From Streptomyces sp. NP160 (GTDB lineage: Bacteria > Actinomycetota > Actinomycetes > Actinomycetales > Quadrisphaeraceae): DNA of 64,000 nucleotides. The notes below the pieces were generated by a model, which worked only from the letters and a program-made list of their open reading frames with translations, was not told the origin of the DNA and did no database searches. The DNA is taken from assembly GCF_006335115.1 (NCBI RefSeq), contig NZ_VDMJ01000004.1:1-64000 (forward strand). The letters are read 5' to 3'. A program made the translations under genes and the position numbers. This document shows positions 8,762 to 17,391 of this stretch, in pieces. Within the stretch, counting starts at the first letter, position 1. Every line of letters begins with the position of its first letter.

Positions 8762-8853
8762 GGTCGTCTCCTGGGGTGGGGCGGTGCAGGGCGGTGCGAC
8801 AGGTCTAGCCCCGCAGCCGCCGCAACGACAGTCTTGTCTTCGTGTCGTGTCTG

Positions 8854-8863
8854 TTGTAGACAA
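8854..8863. promoter_or_regulatory. candidate GntR/FCD operator TTGT-AG-ACAA
   Basis: A 4+4 bp inverted repeat with a 2-bp spacer in the 209-bp divergent region between the GntR gene and the rightward cluster A operon. It resembles the short TTGT..ACAA operators known for FadR-type regulators. Its place between both arms fits a site controlling both. Confidence 0.55.
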
Positions 8864-8970
8864 TATCCATCGAGCCACCGGCGCGCCAGGACGGACTGCC
8901 GCGCCCACCGCAGGCTCACGGCGCTGTCGAGACCCGTGGAGCGCCTCCGCCCTCAGCGACGAGGAGCCGC

Positions 8971-9738
8971 ATGTCCACGAGCACCGCCCCCACCCAGCAG
9001 GCGACCAGCAGCACGGGGGGCCCCGACCTCGCAGCGCTCTACAAGCACCTGCGCGTGGTCGACGTCGCCGACGCCCTCGACGGCATCGGCTACTTCAACC
9101 TCACGCTCATGTCGCCCGAGCTGCGGCCCCTGTGGAGCGGCATGCGCTTCTGGGGCCCGGCCGTCACGATGCGCGCCGTCCCCTCCAACAAGCCGATGTG
9201 GAAGCTCGACTCCACCCAGGACATCGTCGAGGCCCACCGGATCTGGTTCGAGCGCTACCCCGCGACCCGGCTGCCCGACGACCTGCCGGCGAACCACGTC
9301 ATCGTCATGGAGTCCGGCGGTGGCCCCGAGGTCGGCTTCTGGGGCTCGGAGAACGCCATGGGCGCGGTCGGCAAGGGCGCCGCCGGCATCATCACGGACG
9401 GCTACTGCCGCGACACCGCCGAGATCGAGCTGCAGCGCACGCCCGTCGTGGCCCGCAGACGCGGCCGCACGATCATCCCCGGCCGCATCGAGGTGGTCGA
9501 GGTGCAGGGCACCATCGCCTGCGGCGGGGTCCGGGTGGACCCGGGAGACGTCGTCGGCTGCGACGAGGACGGCGCCGTCGTCGTCCCCGCGGCCGTGGCC
9601 GAGGAGGTCGCGGTGCACGCCCGCGCCATCCTCCTGGCCGACATGCACGCCCGCCGCCGCCACTACGACGCGCAGGGCAAGAAGCCCGACTCCACGGTCG
9701 ACGCCGACGCGGTCATCGCGTACTACGAGAGCCTCTGA
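8971..9738 (+). CDS. RraA-family protein, probable HMG/CHA-type aldolase (copy 1)
   Basis: 255 residues; good GAGGAG ribosome site. VVDVADALDGIGYFN at the start, the substrate loop GSENAMGAVGKGAAGIITDG followed by YCRDTAEIE, and the late GGVRVDPGDVVGCDEDGAVV strand are the RraA/HMG-aldolase pattern. The Arg-Asp pair after the Gly-rich loop is the residue pair used by the metal-dependent pyruvate aldolases and oxaloacetate decarboxylases of this fold, so an aldolase or decarboxylase is more likely than an RNase E inhibitor. First gene of the rightward cluster A operon. It is longer than and clearly different from the two RraA copies in cluster B. Confidence 0.82.
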   Translation: MSTSTAPTQQATSSTGGPDLAALYKHLRVVDVADALDGIGYFNLTLMSPELRPLWSGMRFWGPAVTMRAVPSNKPMWKLDSTQDIVEAHRIWFERYPATRLPDDLPANHVIVMESGGGPEVGFWGSENAMGAVGKGAAGIITDGYCRDTAEIELQRTPVVARRRGRTIIPGRIEVVEVQGTIACGGVRVDPGDVVGCDEDGAVVVPAAVAEEVAVHARAILLADMHARRRHYDAQGKKPDSTVDADAVIAYYESL

Positions 9739-9748
9739 GGCGGACCCC

Positions 9749-10651
9749 GTGCCGCTCGCCCGAGGCTCGACCTCGGTCGGCTTCGCCGGCCTGGGGAACA
9801 TCGGCGCGCCCATGGTGCGCGCCCTGCTGGCCGCCGGGTGGGCGGTCACCGTCAGCGACCTCGACGCCGGCCGCGTGCAGCGGCTCGTCGACGAGGGCGC
9901 GAAGCCCGCGGGCAGCCCCGCCGACCTCGCCGCGTGCGACGTCCTGCTGCTCGCCGTCTCCGACGACGCCGCCGTCACCGCGGTGCTCGAGGGCGACGAC
10001 GACGGCGAGGGCTGGCTGGCGGCCGGCGCCTCCGCCGGAGGGGGCGGCGGCGACCGGCTCGTCGTCGTCCACAGCACCGTGCTGCCCGCCACGGCGGTGC
10101 GGCTGGAAGAGGTGGCCCGCGACCGCGGCGTCGCCCTGCTCGACGCCCCCGTCAGCGGGGGAGCGGAGCGCGCCGAGAGGGGCGACCTCACGGTGTTCGT
10201 CGGTGGCGAGCCCGACGCGGTCGAGCTCGGCCGTCCGCTGCTGGACGCCGTGGGCTCCCGCGTGCTGCACGTGGGGCCCGCGGGCGCCGGCGCCGCCACC
10301 AAGCTGGCCAACCAGCTGATGATGCTGTCGGCGCTGGCCGGCGCCCACGAGGCGGTCGAGCTGGCGGCGGCCTACCAGGTGGACGAGGCGACCGTGCTCG
10401 ACGCGGTGTCGTCGTCCACGGGCGGGTCGTGGGTGGCCAGCAACTGGGGCTTCTTCGACGCGACGTCCGCCGCCTACGACGCCGCCGGCACCCCGCGGCG
10501 CGAGCGCCCGTGGAGCAAGGACCTCTTCGAGGTGGTCGAGGCCGCGCGCTCCGCGGACCTGCGGCTGCCTGTGGCGGCCCTGCTCTCGCAGGTGCTGGCC
10601 GACCGGGTCGAGGCGCACGCCGAGCGCGCGAGCCGGGGGGACGGGTCGTGA
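9749..10651 (+). CDS. 3-hydroxyisobutyrate dehydrogenase family NAD(P)-dependent oxidoreductase
   Basis: 300 residues from GTG 9749, 10 bp after the RraA gene. The N-terminal Rossmann motif is VGFAGLGNIGAPMVRALLAA. DAPVSGGAERAERGDLTVFV matches the substrate signature and TKLANQLMML holds the conserved catalytic lysine. The family includes tartronate semialdehyde reductase and 3-hydroxyisobutyrate dehydrogenase, so a beta-hydroxy acid substrate is expected. The NAD or NADP preference is not decided. Next gene overlaps by GTGA. Confidence 0.87.
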   Translation: MPLARGSTSVGFAGLGNIGAPMVRALLAAGWAVTVSDLDAGRVQRLVDEGAKPAGSPADLAACDVLLLAVSDDAAVTAVLEGDDDGEGWLAAGASAGGGGGDRLVVVHSTVLPATAVRLEEVARDRGVALLDAPVSGGAERAERGDLTVFVGGEPDAVELGRPLLDAVGSRVLHVGPAGAGAATKLANQLMMLSALAGAHEAVELAAAYQVDEATVLDAVSSSTGGSWVASNWGFFDATSAAYDAAGTPRRERPWSKDLFEVVEAARSADLRLPVAALLSQVLADRVEAHAERASRGDGS

Positions 10652-11607
10652 GCGCGGTGGACGCGCCGGCCTCGCCGCTGCACCCGCAGCGCGCGGTGGA
10701 GCCGCCCCGGGTCCGCCCGTCGGCCCGCCGGCGGCGCGAGGCGCTGGTCGCCTTCGTGTTCCTGCTGCCGTGGTTCGCGGGGCTCCTCGGGCTGACCATC
10801 GGCCCGATGCTCTACTCGCTGTACCTGTCCTTCACCCGGTACAACCTGCTCTCCCCGCCCCAGTGGCGGGGGCTGGCCAACTACCGGGCGATGCTCACCG
10901 ACCCCCGGCTGGCCAGCTCGGTCGAGGTCACGGTGGTGTACGTGGCGCTCGCGGTGCCGGGCATCCTGGTCGTCTCCCTCGGGGTGGCGATGGTGCTGGC
11001 CCGCGGCATGCGGTTCCTGCCGCTGTACCGGGCGGCGTTCTACCTGCCGTCCCTCATCGGTGCGAGCGTGGCGGTGTCCTTCCTGTGGCGGCAGCTGTTC
11101 GCCGGCGACGGCGTGTTCAACGCGCTGCTCGGGGTGTTCGGCATCGACGGGCGGACGTGGATCGGTGACCCGGACACGGCGCTGCTCACCCTCGTGGTGC
11201 TCAGCGTGTGGACGTTCGGCTCCCCGATGATCATCTTCCTGGCGGGGCTGCGGCAGGTGCCGCGCGACCTGTACGAGGCCGCCGAGGTGGACGGCGCCGG
11301 GCCCGTGCGCCGGTTCGTCAGCGTCACCCTGCCGCTCATCAGCCCGCTGATCTTCTTCAACGTGCTGCTCACCACGGTCAACGCCTTCCAGGCGTTCACC
11401 CCGGCGTACGTCATCTCCGGGGGCACCGGCGGCCCGGCCGACTCCACGCTCTTCTACACGCTCTACCTGTACCAGCGCGGCTTCACCGAGCTGGACATGG
11501 GCTACGCCTCGGCGATGGCGTGGGCGCTGCTCGTGGTGCTCGGGATCTTCACCGCCGTGATGTTCGCGACCTCCCGCTTCTGGGTCTACTACGGAGACGA
11601 GCGATGA
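10648..11607 (+). CDS. carbohydrate ABC transporter permease (MalF/UgpA-like, CUT1)
   Basis: 319 residues with six membrane segments. The EAA loop, which contacts the ATPase, is clear: PRDLYEAAEVDGAGPVRRF followed by TLPLISPLIFF. GTG 10648 overlaps the preceding stop by 4 bp. It forms the inner-membrane channel with the next gene product and receives substrate from the lipoprotein at 12576. No ATPase gene is present in the cluster, so a shared MsiK-type ATPase encoded elsewhere is likely. Confidence 0.92.
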   Translation: MSAVDAPASPLHPQRAVEPPRVRPSARRRREALVAFVFLLPWFAGLLGLTIGPMLYSLYLSFTRYNLLSPPQWRGLANYRAMLTDPRLASSVEVTVVYVALAVPGILVVSLGVAMVLARGMRFLPLYRAAFYLPSLIGASVAVSFLWRQLFAGDGVFNALLGVFGIDGRTWIGDPDTALLTLVVLSVWTFGSPMIIFLAGLRQVPRDLYEAAEVDGAGPVRRFVSVTLPLISPLIFFNVLLTTVNAFQAFTPAYVISGGTGGPADSTLFYTLYLYQRGFTELDMGYASAMAWALLVVLGIFTAVMFATSRFWVYYGDER

Positions 11608-12524
11608 GCACCAGCGCACCCCCGAGGCCGCCGTCCAAGCCGCAGGGCGCCCACCCGGCGACCAGGATGGTCGTCGACCAGCGGAAGCCGTCGCGGTCGG
11701 CGCTGGTGCGGGGCCTGGCCCGGCACGCCGTGCTCGTCTGCGTGCTGGTGGTGGTCCTCTACCCGCTGCTGTGGATGGTGGGCGCGTCCTTCCGGCCCGG
11801 CAACGAGGCGTTCGGCACGCTCGGCCTCTGGCCGCGCGACTTCACGCTGGACAACTACCGCGACGGCTGGTCGTACGGGACGCTGGACTTCTCCCGCTAC
11901 TTCCTCAACAGCCTCGTCATCTCGGCGCTGGCCATCGTCGGCAACGTCGTCTCGTGCGCCCTGGCCGCGTACGCCTTCGCCCGGCTGGAGTTCCCGTTCA
12001 AGCGGGTGCTGTTCGCCATGGTGCTGGCCACGCTGCTGCTGCCCTACCAGGTGACGATCGTGCCCCAGTACGTGCTCTTCAACGAGCTCGCCTGGATCAA
12101 CACGATCCTGCCGCTCACGGTGCCGAAGTTCCTCGCCACCGACGCGTTCTTCATCTTCCTCATGGTCCAGTTCATCCGGACCCTGCCCCGGGAGCTGGAC
12201 GACGCCGCCCGCCTCGACGGGTGCGGGCACTTCGGCATCTTCTGGCGGGTCATCGTGCCGCTGTCGCTGCCGGCCATCGGCACCACCGCGATGTTCACCT
12301 TCATCCGCACCTGGGACGACTTCCTCGGCCCGCTGCTCTACCTCAACAACCCCGACCGCTGGACCGTGACGCTGGGCCTCAACGGCTTCCTCGACGCCAC
12401 CGGCACCAGCGCGTTCGGCCCGCTGTTCGCCATGGCGACCCTGGCGGTCGCCCCGATCGTCGGCTTCTTCCTCGTCTCCCAGCGGCTGCTCATCGAAGGG
12501 GTCGCCACCAGCGGCCTCAAGTGA
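11604..12524 (+). CDS. carbohydrate ABC transporter permease (MalG/UgpE-like, CUT1)
   Basis: 306 residues, six membrane segments. The EAA loop appears as PRELDDAARLDGCGHFGIFW and then VPLSLPAIGTTAMF. An N-terminal basic cytoplasmic tail of about 35 residues precedes the first segment. ATGA overlap with the first permease. A 51-bp gap holding a possible operator separates it from the binding-protein gene, the only sizeable gap in the operon. Confidence 0.92.
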   Translation: MSTSAPPRPPSKPQGAHPATRMVVDQRKPSRSALVRGLARHAVLVCVLVVVLYPLLWMVGASFRPGNEAFGTLGLWPRDFTLDNYRDGWSYGTLDFSRYFLNSLVISALAIVGNVVSCALAAYAFARLEFPFKRVLFAMVLATLLLPYQVTIVPQYVLFNELAWINTILPLTVPKFLATDAFFIFLMVQFIRTLPRELDDAARLDGCGHFGIFWRVIVPLSLPAIGTTAMFTFIRTWDDFLGPLLYLNNPDRWTVTLGLNGFLDATGTSAFGPLFAMATLAVAPIVGFFLVSQRLLIEGVATSGLK

Positions 12525-12543
12525 CCTCTCTTCTGCCTGTCAA

Positions 12544-12551
12544 TGTCGACA
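12544..12551. promoter_or_regulatory. candidate internal GntR operator (TGTCGACA core)
   Basis: The 8-bp palindrome TGTCGACA, within AATGTCGACAATC, lies between the second permease and the binding-protein ribosome site. One half (GACAAT) matches the 8854 site. It could give the binding protein, usually needed in excess, an extra regulated promoter. Short and imperfect, so tentative. Confidence 0.35.
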
Positions 12552-12575
12552 ATCCCTGATCCAGGAGGCACCACC

Positions 12576-13964
12576 GTGTCCAGCTCCACCACCGACCGCT
12601 CCCCTCGCAGCCGCCGCACCCGCCGGCGGGCGGCCCTGCTCGCCGGCACCGCGGCGCTCGCGCTCTTCGCCACCGCCTGCTCCGGCGGCACCCGCGTCGG
12701 CGGTGACGCGCCCTCGGCCGCCACCGGCGAGGACGCCGGCAAGGGCGAGGTCACCGGCGCCGTCCGCTTGGCCTACTGGGGCTCCGGCGCCCGCGTCGAC
12801 CTCACCAACGGCGTCTCCGACCTGTTCGTCGAGGAGCACCCGGGCGTCACCGTCACCCCGGAGTTCACCGACTTCGCCGCCTACTTCCAGCGCCTCAACG
12901 TGCAGGCCACGTCCGGCGGCATGGCCTGCATCACCCAGCTGCAGGGCCGTCAGCTCAACGACTACGCGGGCCAGGGACTGCTCGTCGACCTGCAGCCCCT
13001 GGTCGACTCCGGCGCCATCAACGTGGACGACATCCCCGCCGAGGTCCTCGACACCGGCCGCGGCCCGGACGGCAAGCTCTACGAGATCCCCTACGGCGCC
13101 GCCTACGACGCGATCATGGTGAACACCACCCTGGCCGAGCAGGCCGGCGTGGGCACCCCGCCGGAGGGCTGGACCTGGGACGACTTCTTCACCTACGCCA
13201 CGAAGGCCAAGGCCTCCCTGCCCGACGGCGTGGCCGGGGTGAACCTCCTCGGCGGGCACCCGAACACCTTCATCGAGTGGCTGCGGGGCAACGGCAAGGA
13301 GGTCTTCGACGGGAAGGAGGCCGCCTTCACCGCCGACGACGTGGTCGAGTACTGGGGCCTGTGGGAGCAGCTGCGCACCTCCGGCGTCACCATCTCCGCC
13401 CCCGACCGCGCCGCCGAGGCGGCGCAGGTCGAGCAGAGCTGGGTGGCCCAGGGGAGGACCCTGCTCGACAACAAGCCCGGCAACCAGCTCGGCCAGGCCC
13501 AGGGCGCCATCGACGGCGCCCAGCCCGGCGCGAAGCTCACCACGGTGCAGCTGCCCCGGGGCGACGACGGCGCCTCCAGCACGGTGCTGTTCACCTCCGG
13601 CTGGTCCATCCCCACCAGCTGCGACAACATCCCCACCGCCGCCGCCTACATCGACTTCTGGGTCAACGACCCGGAGGCCAACGCCCTGTTCGCCTCGAAC
13701 AACGGCGCGGTGACCAACACGAAGATGCTGGAGGCGCAGCTGGCCGACACCTCCCTCGCCCCGGCGGTGCGCCAGAACCTCGAGCTGTTCCAGCAGATCG
13801 TCAAGGACGAGCCGCCGACGGTGCTCTACCCGGCCGGGTACCAGGCCAACTTCGAGACGGCGTTCACCCGCTCCTACGAGGCGGTGGCCCTCAACGGCGC
13901 CGACCCGCGCGAGACGGCGCAGCAGTTCGTGGACAACCTCAACGCCGCGCTGGCGCAGGCCTGA
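12576..13964 (+). CDS. extracellular solute-binding lipoprotein of carbohydrate ABC transporter
   Basis: 462 residues. GTG 12576 is preceded by AGGAGG with good spacing; the ATG at 12543 sits inside the palindrome and is less likely. A twin-Arg-rich basic start leads to a hydrophobic stretch and the lipobox LFATACSGG, so it is a lipid-anchored protein. The mature part (AVRLAYWGSGARVDL, FAAYFQRLNVQATSGGMACI, YEIPYGAAYDAIMVNTTLAE) is a family 1 solute-binding protein, as in the maltose/oligosaccharide type. It captures the substrate of cluster A outside the membrane. The substrate itself cannot be read. Confidence 0.9.
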   Translation: MSSSTTDRSPRSRRTRRRAALLAGTAALALFATACSGGTRVGGDAPSAATGEDAGKGEVTGAVRLAYWGSGARVDLTNGVSDLFVEEHPGVTVTPEFTDFAAYFQRLNVQATSGGMACITQLQGRQLNDYAGQGLLVDLQPLVDSGAINVDDIPAEVLDTGRGPDGKLYEIPYGAAYDAIMVNTTLAEQAGVGTPPEGWTWDDFFTYATKAKASLPDGVAGVNLLGGHPNTFIEWLRGNGKEVFDGKEAAFTADDVVEYWGLWEQLRTSGVTISAPDRAAEAAQVEQSWVAQGRTLLDNKPGNQLGQAQGAIDGAQPGAKLTTVQLPRGDDGASSTVLFTSGWSIPTSCDNIPTAAAYIDFWVNDPEANALFASNNGAVTNTKMLEAQLADTSLAPAVRQNLELFQQIVKDEPPTVLYPAGYQANFETAFTRSYEAVALNGADPRETAQQFVDNLNAALAQA

Positions 13965-15160
13965 TGGACACCGTGGACCCCGGCACCGCGCCCCCGGGGG
14001 CGCTGGCCGGCATGAGGGTGCTCGACCTCACCCAGGTCATGGCCGGGCCGTTCTGCACCATGGTGCTGGCCGACCTCGGCGCCGACGTCATCAAGGTGGA
14101 GAACCCCGACGCGGGCGACCAGACCCGCCGCTCGTGGGGGCGCTCCGGGATCGGGGAGGACAGCCGCGCGTTCCTGTCGCTGAACCGCAACAAGCGCAGC
14201 GTGGTGCTCGACCTGAAGTCCGACGAGGGCCGGGACGGCTTCCTGGCGATGGTGGCGGACGCCGACGTCGTCGTCGAGAACTGGCGGCCGGGCGTCGCCG
14301 AGCGGCTCGGCGTGGGCTGGGAGGTGCTCTCCCGCGTCAACCCGGCGCTCGTCTACGCGAGCATCTCGGGCTTCGGGAAGACCGGTCCGTACGCGGACCG
14401 GCCCGGGTACGACCTCATCGCCCAGGCGATGACCGGGGTCATGTCCATCACCGGCGAGCCGGACGGGCGCCCGGTGAAGAGCGGCATCCCCGTCGCCGAC
14501 CTGGGGTCGGGCCTGTTCTGCGCGGTGGGCATCCTCGCCGCGTGGACCAGCGCCCGGCGCACGGGCGTCGGCCAGCAGGTGGAGACGTCGCTGTTCGAGT
14601 CGGCGCTGGCGCTGGCGGTGTGGGAGTCCACCGAGTTCTGGGACACCGGGCGCACGCCCGCCAAGCTCGGCTCGGCCAACCGCATGTCAGCGCCCTACCA
14701 GGCCCTGGCCACCCGCGACGGGCACGTCACCGTGGGGGCGAACAACGACCGGCTCTGGCGGCGGCTGTGCACAGCCCTCGACCTGGAGCACCTCGTCACC
14801 GACCCGCGGTTCTCCACCAACGTGGGGCGGATGGCCCACCTGCCCGACCTCGTCGTGGCCCTGGAGGAGCGACTCGTCGAGCGGGACACCGACGAGTGGG
14901 TGCAGGTGCTGCTCGGGGCGGGGGTGCCCGCCGGGCCCATCCAGGACTACCGGCAGGTGCTCACCGAGGACCCGCACGTCAAGGCCCGCGAGATGGTCGC
15001 CACCTTCACCCACCCCGTGGAGGGGGAGGTCCCGGTGCTCGCCTCGCCGCTGCGCCTGTCGGAGACCCCGCCGGTGATCCGCCGGCCGCCGCCGCTGCTC
15101 GGGGAGCACACCGAGGAGCTGCTCGCCCGGCAGCACGACGTCCAGCACGCCGCCTCGTGA
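13964..15160 (+). CDS. CaiB/BaiF family (class III) CoA-transferase
   Basis: 398 residues. MRVLDLTQVMAGPFCTMVLA and DLGADVIKVENP are the class III start; NRNKRSVVLDLK, ENWRPGVAERLG, PGYDLIAQAMTG and PVADLGSGLF follow. The Asp in PVADLG corresponds to the catalytic aspartate that forms the mixed anhydride with the acid. It moves CoA between carboxylic acids. Its ATG overlaps the binding-protein stop by one base. Its presence means that at least one intermediate of cluster A is handled as a CoA thioester, unusual for a plain sugar-acid pathway. Confidence 0.9.
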   Translation: MDTVDPGTAPPGALAGMRVLDLTQVMAGPFCTMVLADLGADVIKVENPDAGDQTRRSWGRSGIGEDSRAFLSLNRNKRSVVLDLKSDEGRDGFLAMVADADVVVENWRPGVAERLGVGWEVLSRVNPALVYASISGFGKTGPYADRPGYDLIAQAMTGVMSITGEPDGRPVKSGIPVADLGSGLFCAVGILAAWTSARRTGVGQQVETSLFESALALAVWESTEFWDTGRTPAKLGSANRMSAPYQALATRDGHVTVGANNDRLWRRLCTALDLEHLVTDPRFSTNVGRMAHLPDLVVALEERLVERDTDEWVQVLLGAGVPAGPIQDYRQVLTEDPHVKAREMVATFTHPVEGEVPVLASPLRLSETPPVIRRPPPLLGEHTEELLARQHDVQHAAS

Positions 15161-15170
15161 CGGTCCTGCC

Positions 15171-15968
15171 GTGACGGGCCGGGTCCGCGCGGAGCACCAC
15201 GGGGGAGTGCTCCGCGCGGTCCTCGACCACCCGCGCCGGCTCGGGGCGCTGACCTCGGCCATGTACGACCAGCTGGCCGAGGTGGCCGCCCTCGCCACCA
15301 CCGACCCGTCCGTGCGGGTGCTCGTGCTGGCCGGCACCGACGGCGCCTTCGCGGCGGGCACCGACGTGCGCGTGCTCGCCGCCGACGTGCTCGGCGCCCC
15401 CGACGCCGGCGAGGCGGGCGTGGCCTACGAGCGGCGGGTCGGCGCGGTGCTCGAGGCCCTGGCCGCCGTGCCGGTGCCGGTGGTCGCCGTGGTCGACGGG
15501 CCCGCCGCCGGCGCCGGCCTCGCGCTCGTCGCGGTCAGCGACGTGGTGGTGGCCGGCCCGCGGGCGCGGTTCGGGCTGCCGGTGGCGCGCACGCTCGGCA
15601 ACTGCGTGCCCGCCGCCGTCGTCGCGGCGCTCGCGCGGCGCACCGGACCCGCGCGGGCCCGCGCGCTGCTCCTCACCTCCCGCATGCTCGACGCGCCGCA
15701 GGCCGCCGCGGCCGGGCTGGCGGACGTCGTCCTGGGCGCCGAGGAGCTGGACGACGGCGTGGCGCAGCTGCTGGACGGCCTCCTCGCCGCCGCACCCGGC
15801 GCCCTGGCCGCCTTCAAGGAGACCGACCGGCGCCTCGCCGCCGCGGCCTGGCCGGCCGGGTTCCCGGACGACACCGACCTCCTGCGCGCCTGCTACGGCA
15901 GCGCCGACTTCCGCGAGGGCGTCACCGCGTTCCTCGACCACCGACCGCCCCGCTGGGAGGCGAGATGA
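15171..15968 (+). CDS. enoyl-CoA hydratase/isomerase (crotonase) family, atypical active site (copy 1)
   Basis: 265 residues. Crotonase fold with the first oxyanion loop GAFAAGTDVRVL and the second VDGPAAGAGLALV. Where classical hydratases have a catalytic Glu (P-E-x-x-L-G), this protein has GLPVARTLGNC, so the first Glu is a Val. The same VARTLGNCV string occurs in the paralogue at 28114, so it is a subfamily trait and not a single mutation. Expected to act on the CoA thioester made by the neighbouring CoA-transferase, but hydration by the usual two-Glu mechanism is doubtful. Confidence 0.85.
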   Translation: MTGRVRAEHHGGVLRAVLDHPRRLGALTSAMYDQLAEVAALATTDPSVRVLVLAGTDGAFAAGTDVRVLAADVLGAPDAGEAGVAYERRVGAVLEALAAVPVPVVAVVDGPAAGAGLALVAVSDVVVAGPRARFGLPVARTLGNCVPAAVVAALARRTGPARARALLLTSRMLDAPQAAAAGLADVVLGAEELDDGVAQLLDGLLAAAPGALAAFKETDRRLAAAAWPAGFPDDTDLLRACYGSADFREGVTAFLDHRPPRWEAR

Positions 15969-16858
15969 GCCAGCAGACGAGCCAGCAGATGAGCCAGACC
16001 TCCGTGGTGGACGCCCACCACCACTTCTGGACCTACGGAGAGGCCGACCAGTCGGCCTGGCGCACCGGAGCCCACGGCGCCATCGCCCGCGACTACGGCC
16101 CCGCCGACCTCGCCGGCGAGCTCGCCGCCGCCGGCGTGGACGCAGGAGTGCTCATGCAGTCGGTCGACGAGCCCGCCGAGAACGACAGGCTCGCCGCCTG
16201 GGCCTCGCAGACCCCGCACGTGCGGGGCGTCGTCGGGTGGCTCCCGGTCCTCGACCCCGCCGCCGCCCGCGCCGAGCTGGCCCGCGCCGACACCACCTCC
16301 TGGTGCGGCGTGCGCACGCTGGTGGGCCGAGACCCGCTGGAGCGGCTCGCCGACCCCGGCGTGGTCGCCCTGTTCGCCGAGCTCGCCGAGCGCGGGCTCG
16401 TGTGGGACGTCGTCCCCATCACCCCCGAGCAGGTCCGCGCCGTCGCCGGCCTGGCCCGCGCGGTGCCGCAGCTGCGGGTGGTGGTCGACCACCTCGCCCG
16501 GCCCCCGCTCGACACCGGTGGCTGGGAGCCGTGGGCCTCCAACGCCGCCGCGCTCGCGGAGCTGCCCGGGGTGGCGCTCAAGGTGTCGGTGGGCGTCGAC
16601 GCGCTGACGGCGTGGGACGCCTGGCGCGCCGACGTCCTGCCCCGCTACGTCGGCCACGTCCTGGACGGCTTCGGCGCCGACCGGCTGCTGCTGGCGAGCA
16701 ACTGGCCGGTGGTGCTCCTGCGGGCGAGCTACGCGCAGGCGTGGGGCGACCTGCGCGACGCCGTCGCCAAGGCCCTCGCCGACGGAGGGTCCGACGACGT
16801 CGAGGGGGCCCTCGCGCAGGTCTGCGGCGGCTCCGCCGTGCGCTGGTACGGGCTGTGA
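15965..16858 (+). CDS. amidohydrolase family protein (COG3618; lactonase/PDC-hydrolase type)
   Basis: 297 residues. VVDAHHHFW is the metal-binding start of the COG3618 branch, which contains L-fucono- and L-rhamnonolactonases and 2-pyrone-4,6-dicarboxylate hydrolase. VVVDHLARPP and RLLLASNWPVV give the later His and Asp region. TIM barrel, cytoplasmic, no signal peptide (the first residues are a Gln/Ser/Met repeat). ATGA overlap with the crotonase gene. Probably opens a lactone formed by one of the Gfo/Idh dehydrogenases downstream; substrate unknown. Confidence 0.85.
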   Translation: MSQQTSQQMSQTSVVDAHHHFWTYGEADQSAWRTGAHGAIARDYGPADLAGELAAAGVDAGVLMQSVDEPAENDRLAAWASQTPHVRGVVGWLPVLDPAAARAELARADTTSWCGVRTLVGRDPLERLADPGVVALFAELAERGLVWDVVPITPEQVRAVAGLARAVPQLRVVVDHLARPPLDTGGWEPWASNAAALAELPGVALKVSVGVDALTAWDAWRADVLPRYVGHVLDGFGADRLLLASNWPVVLLRASYAQAWGDLRDAVAKALADGGSDDVEGALAQVCGGSAVRWYGL

Positions 16859-17391
16859 GGGCTGGCCAGGGGCCGCTGCTGATCGCGCTGGGGGAGCGCC
16901 GGCCGGTGGTCGACGACGGCGCGTGGGTGGCTCCCACCGCGGTGCTCGTCGGTGACGTGCACGTCGCCGCCGGGGCGAGCGTCTGGTACGGCTGTGTGCT
17001 GCGCGCCGACGGGTCGCCGATCCGCGTCGGGCGGGACAGCAACCTGCAGGACGGCTGCGTCGTCCACGCCGACGCCCACGGCGCCGTGGACGTGGGCGAG
17101 CGCGTCTCGGTGGGGCACCGCGCCGTGCTGCACGGCTGCACCGTCGGGGACGGCGCGCTGGTGGGCATGGCGGCGGTGGTGCTCACCGGAGCGGTGGTCG
17201 GCGCGGAGGCGCTCGTGGCCGCCGGGGCCGTGGTGAAGGAGGGCGCCGCCGTGCCCGACCGCGTGCTCGTGGCCGGGGTGCCCGCCCGGGTGCTGCGCGA
17301 CCTCACCCGGGCCGAGCTGGAGCGCGTGCGCGCGAACGGACCGGCGTACGTGGAGCTCACCGACCTCCACCGCACCGGGGTGGAGCAGTGA
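16855..17391 (+). CDS. gamma-carbonic anhydrase family protein (left-handed beta-helix)
   Basis: 178 residues. Repeated hexapeptides (VGDVHVAAGASVWYG, VGRDSNLQDG) form the left-handed helix. His residues at CVVHADAH and VSVGHRAVLHGC match the three zinc ligands of gamma-class carbonic anhydrases, so CO2/bicarbonate hydration is plausible; many relatives have other or no known activity. GTGA overlap on both sides binds it into the operon. In this context it could handle CO2 from a decarboxylation step. Confidence 0.85.
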   Translation: MRAGQGPLLIALGERRPVVDDGAWVAPTAVLVGDVHVAAGASVWYGCVLRADGSPIRVGRDSNLQDGCVVHADAHGAVDVGERVSVGHRAVLHGCTVGDGALVGMAAVVLTGAVVGAEALVAAGAVVKEGAAVPDRVLVAGVPARVLRDLTRAELERVRANGPAYVELTDLHRTGVEQ

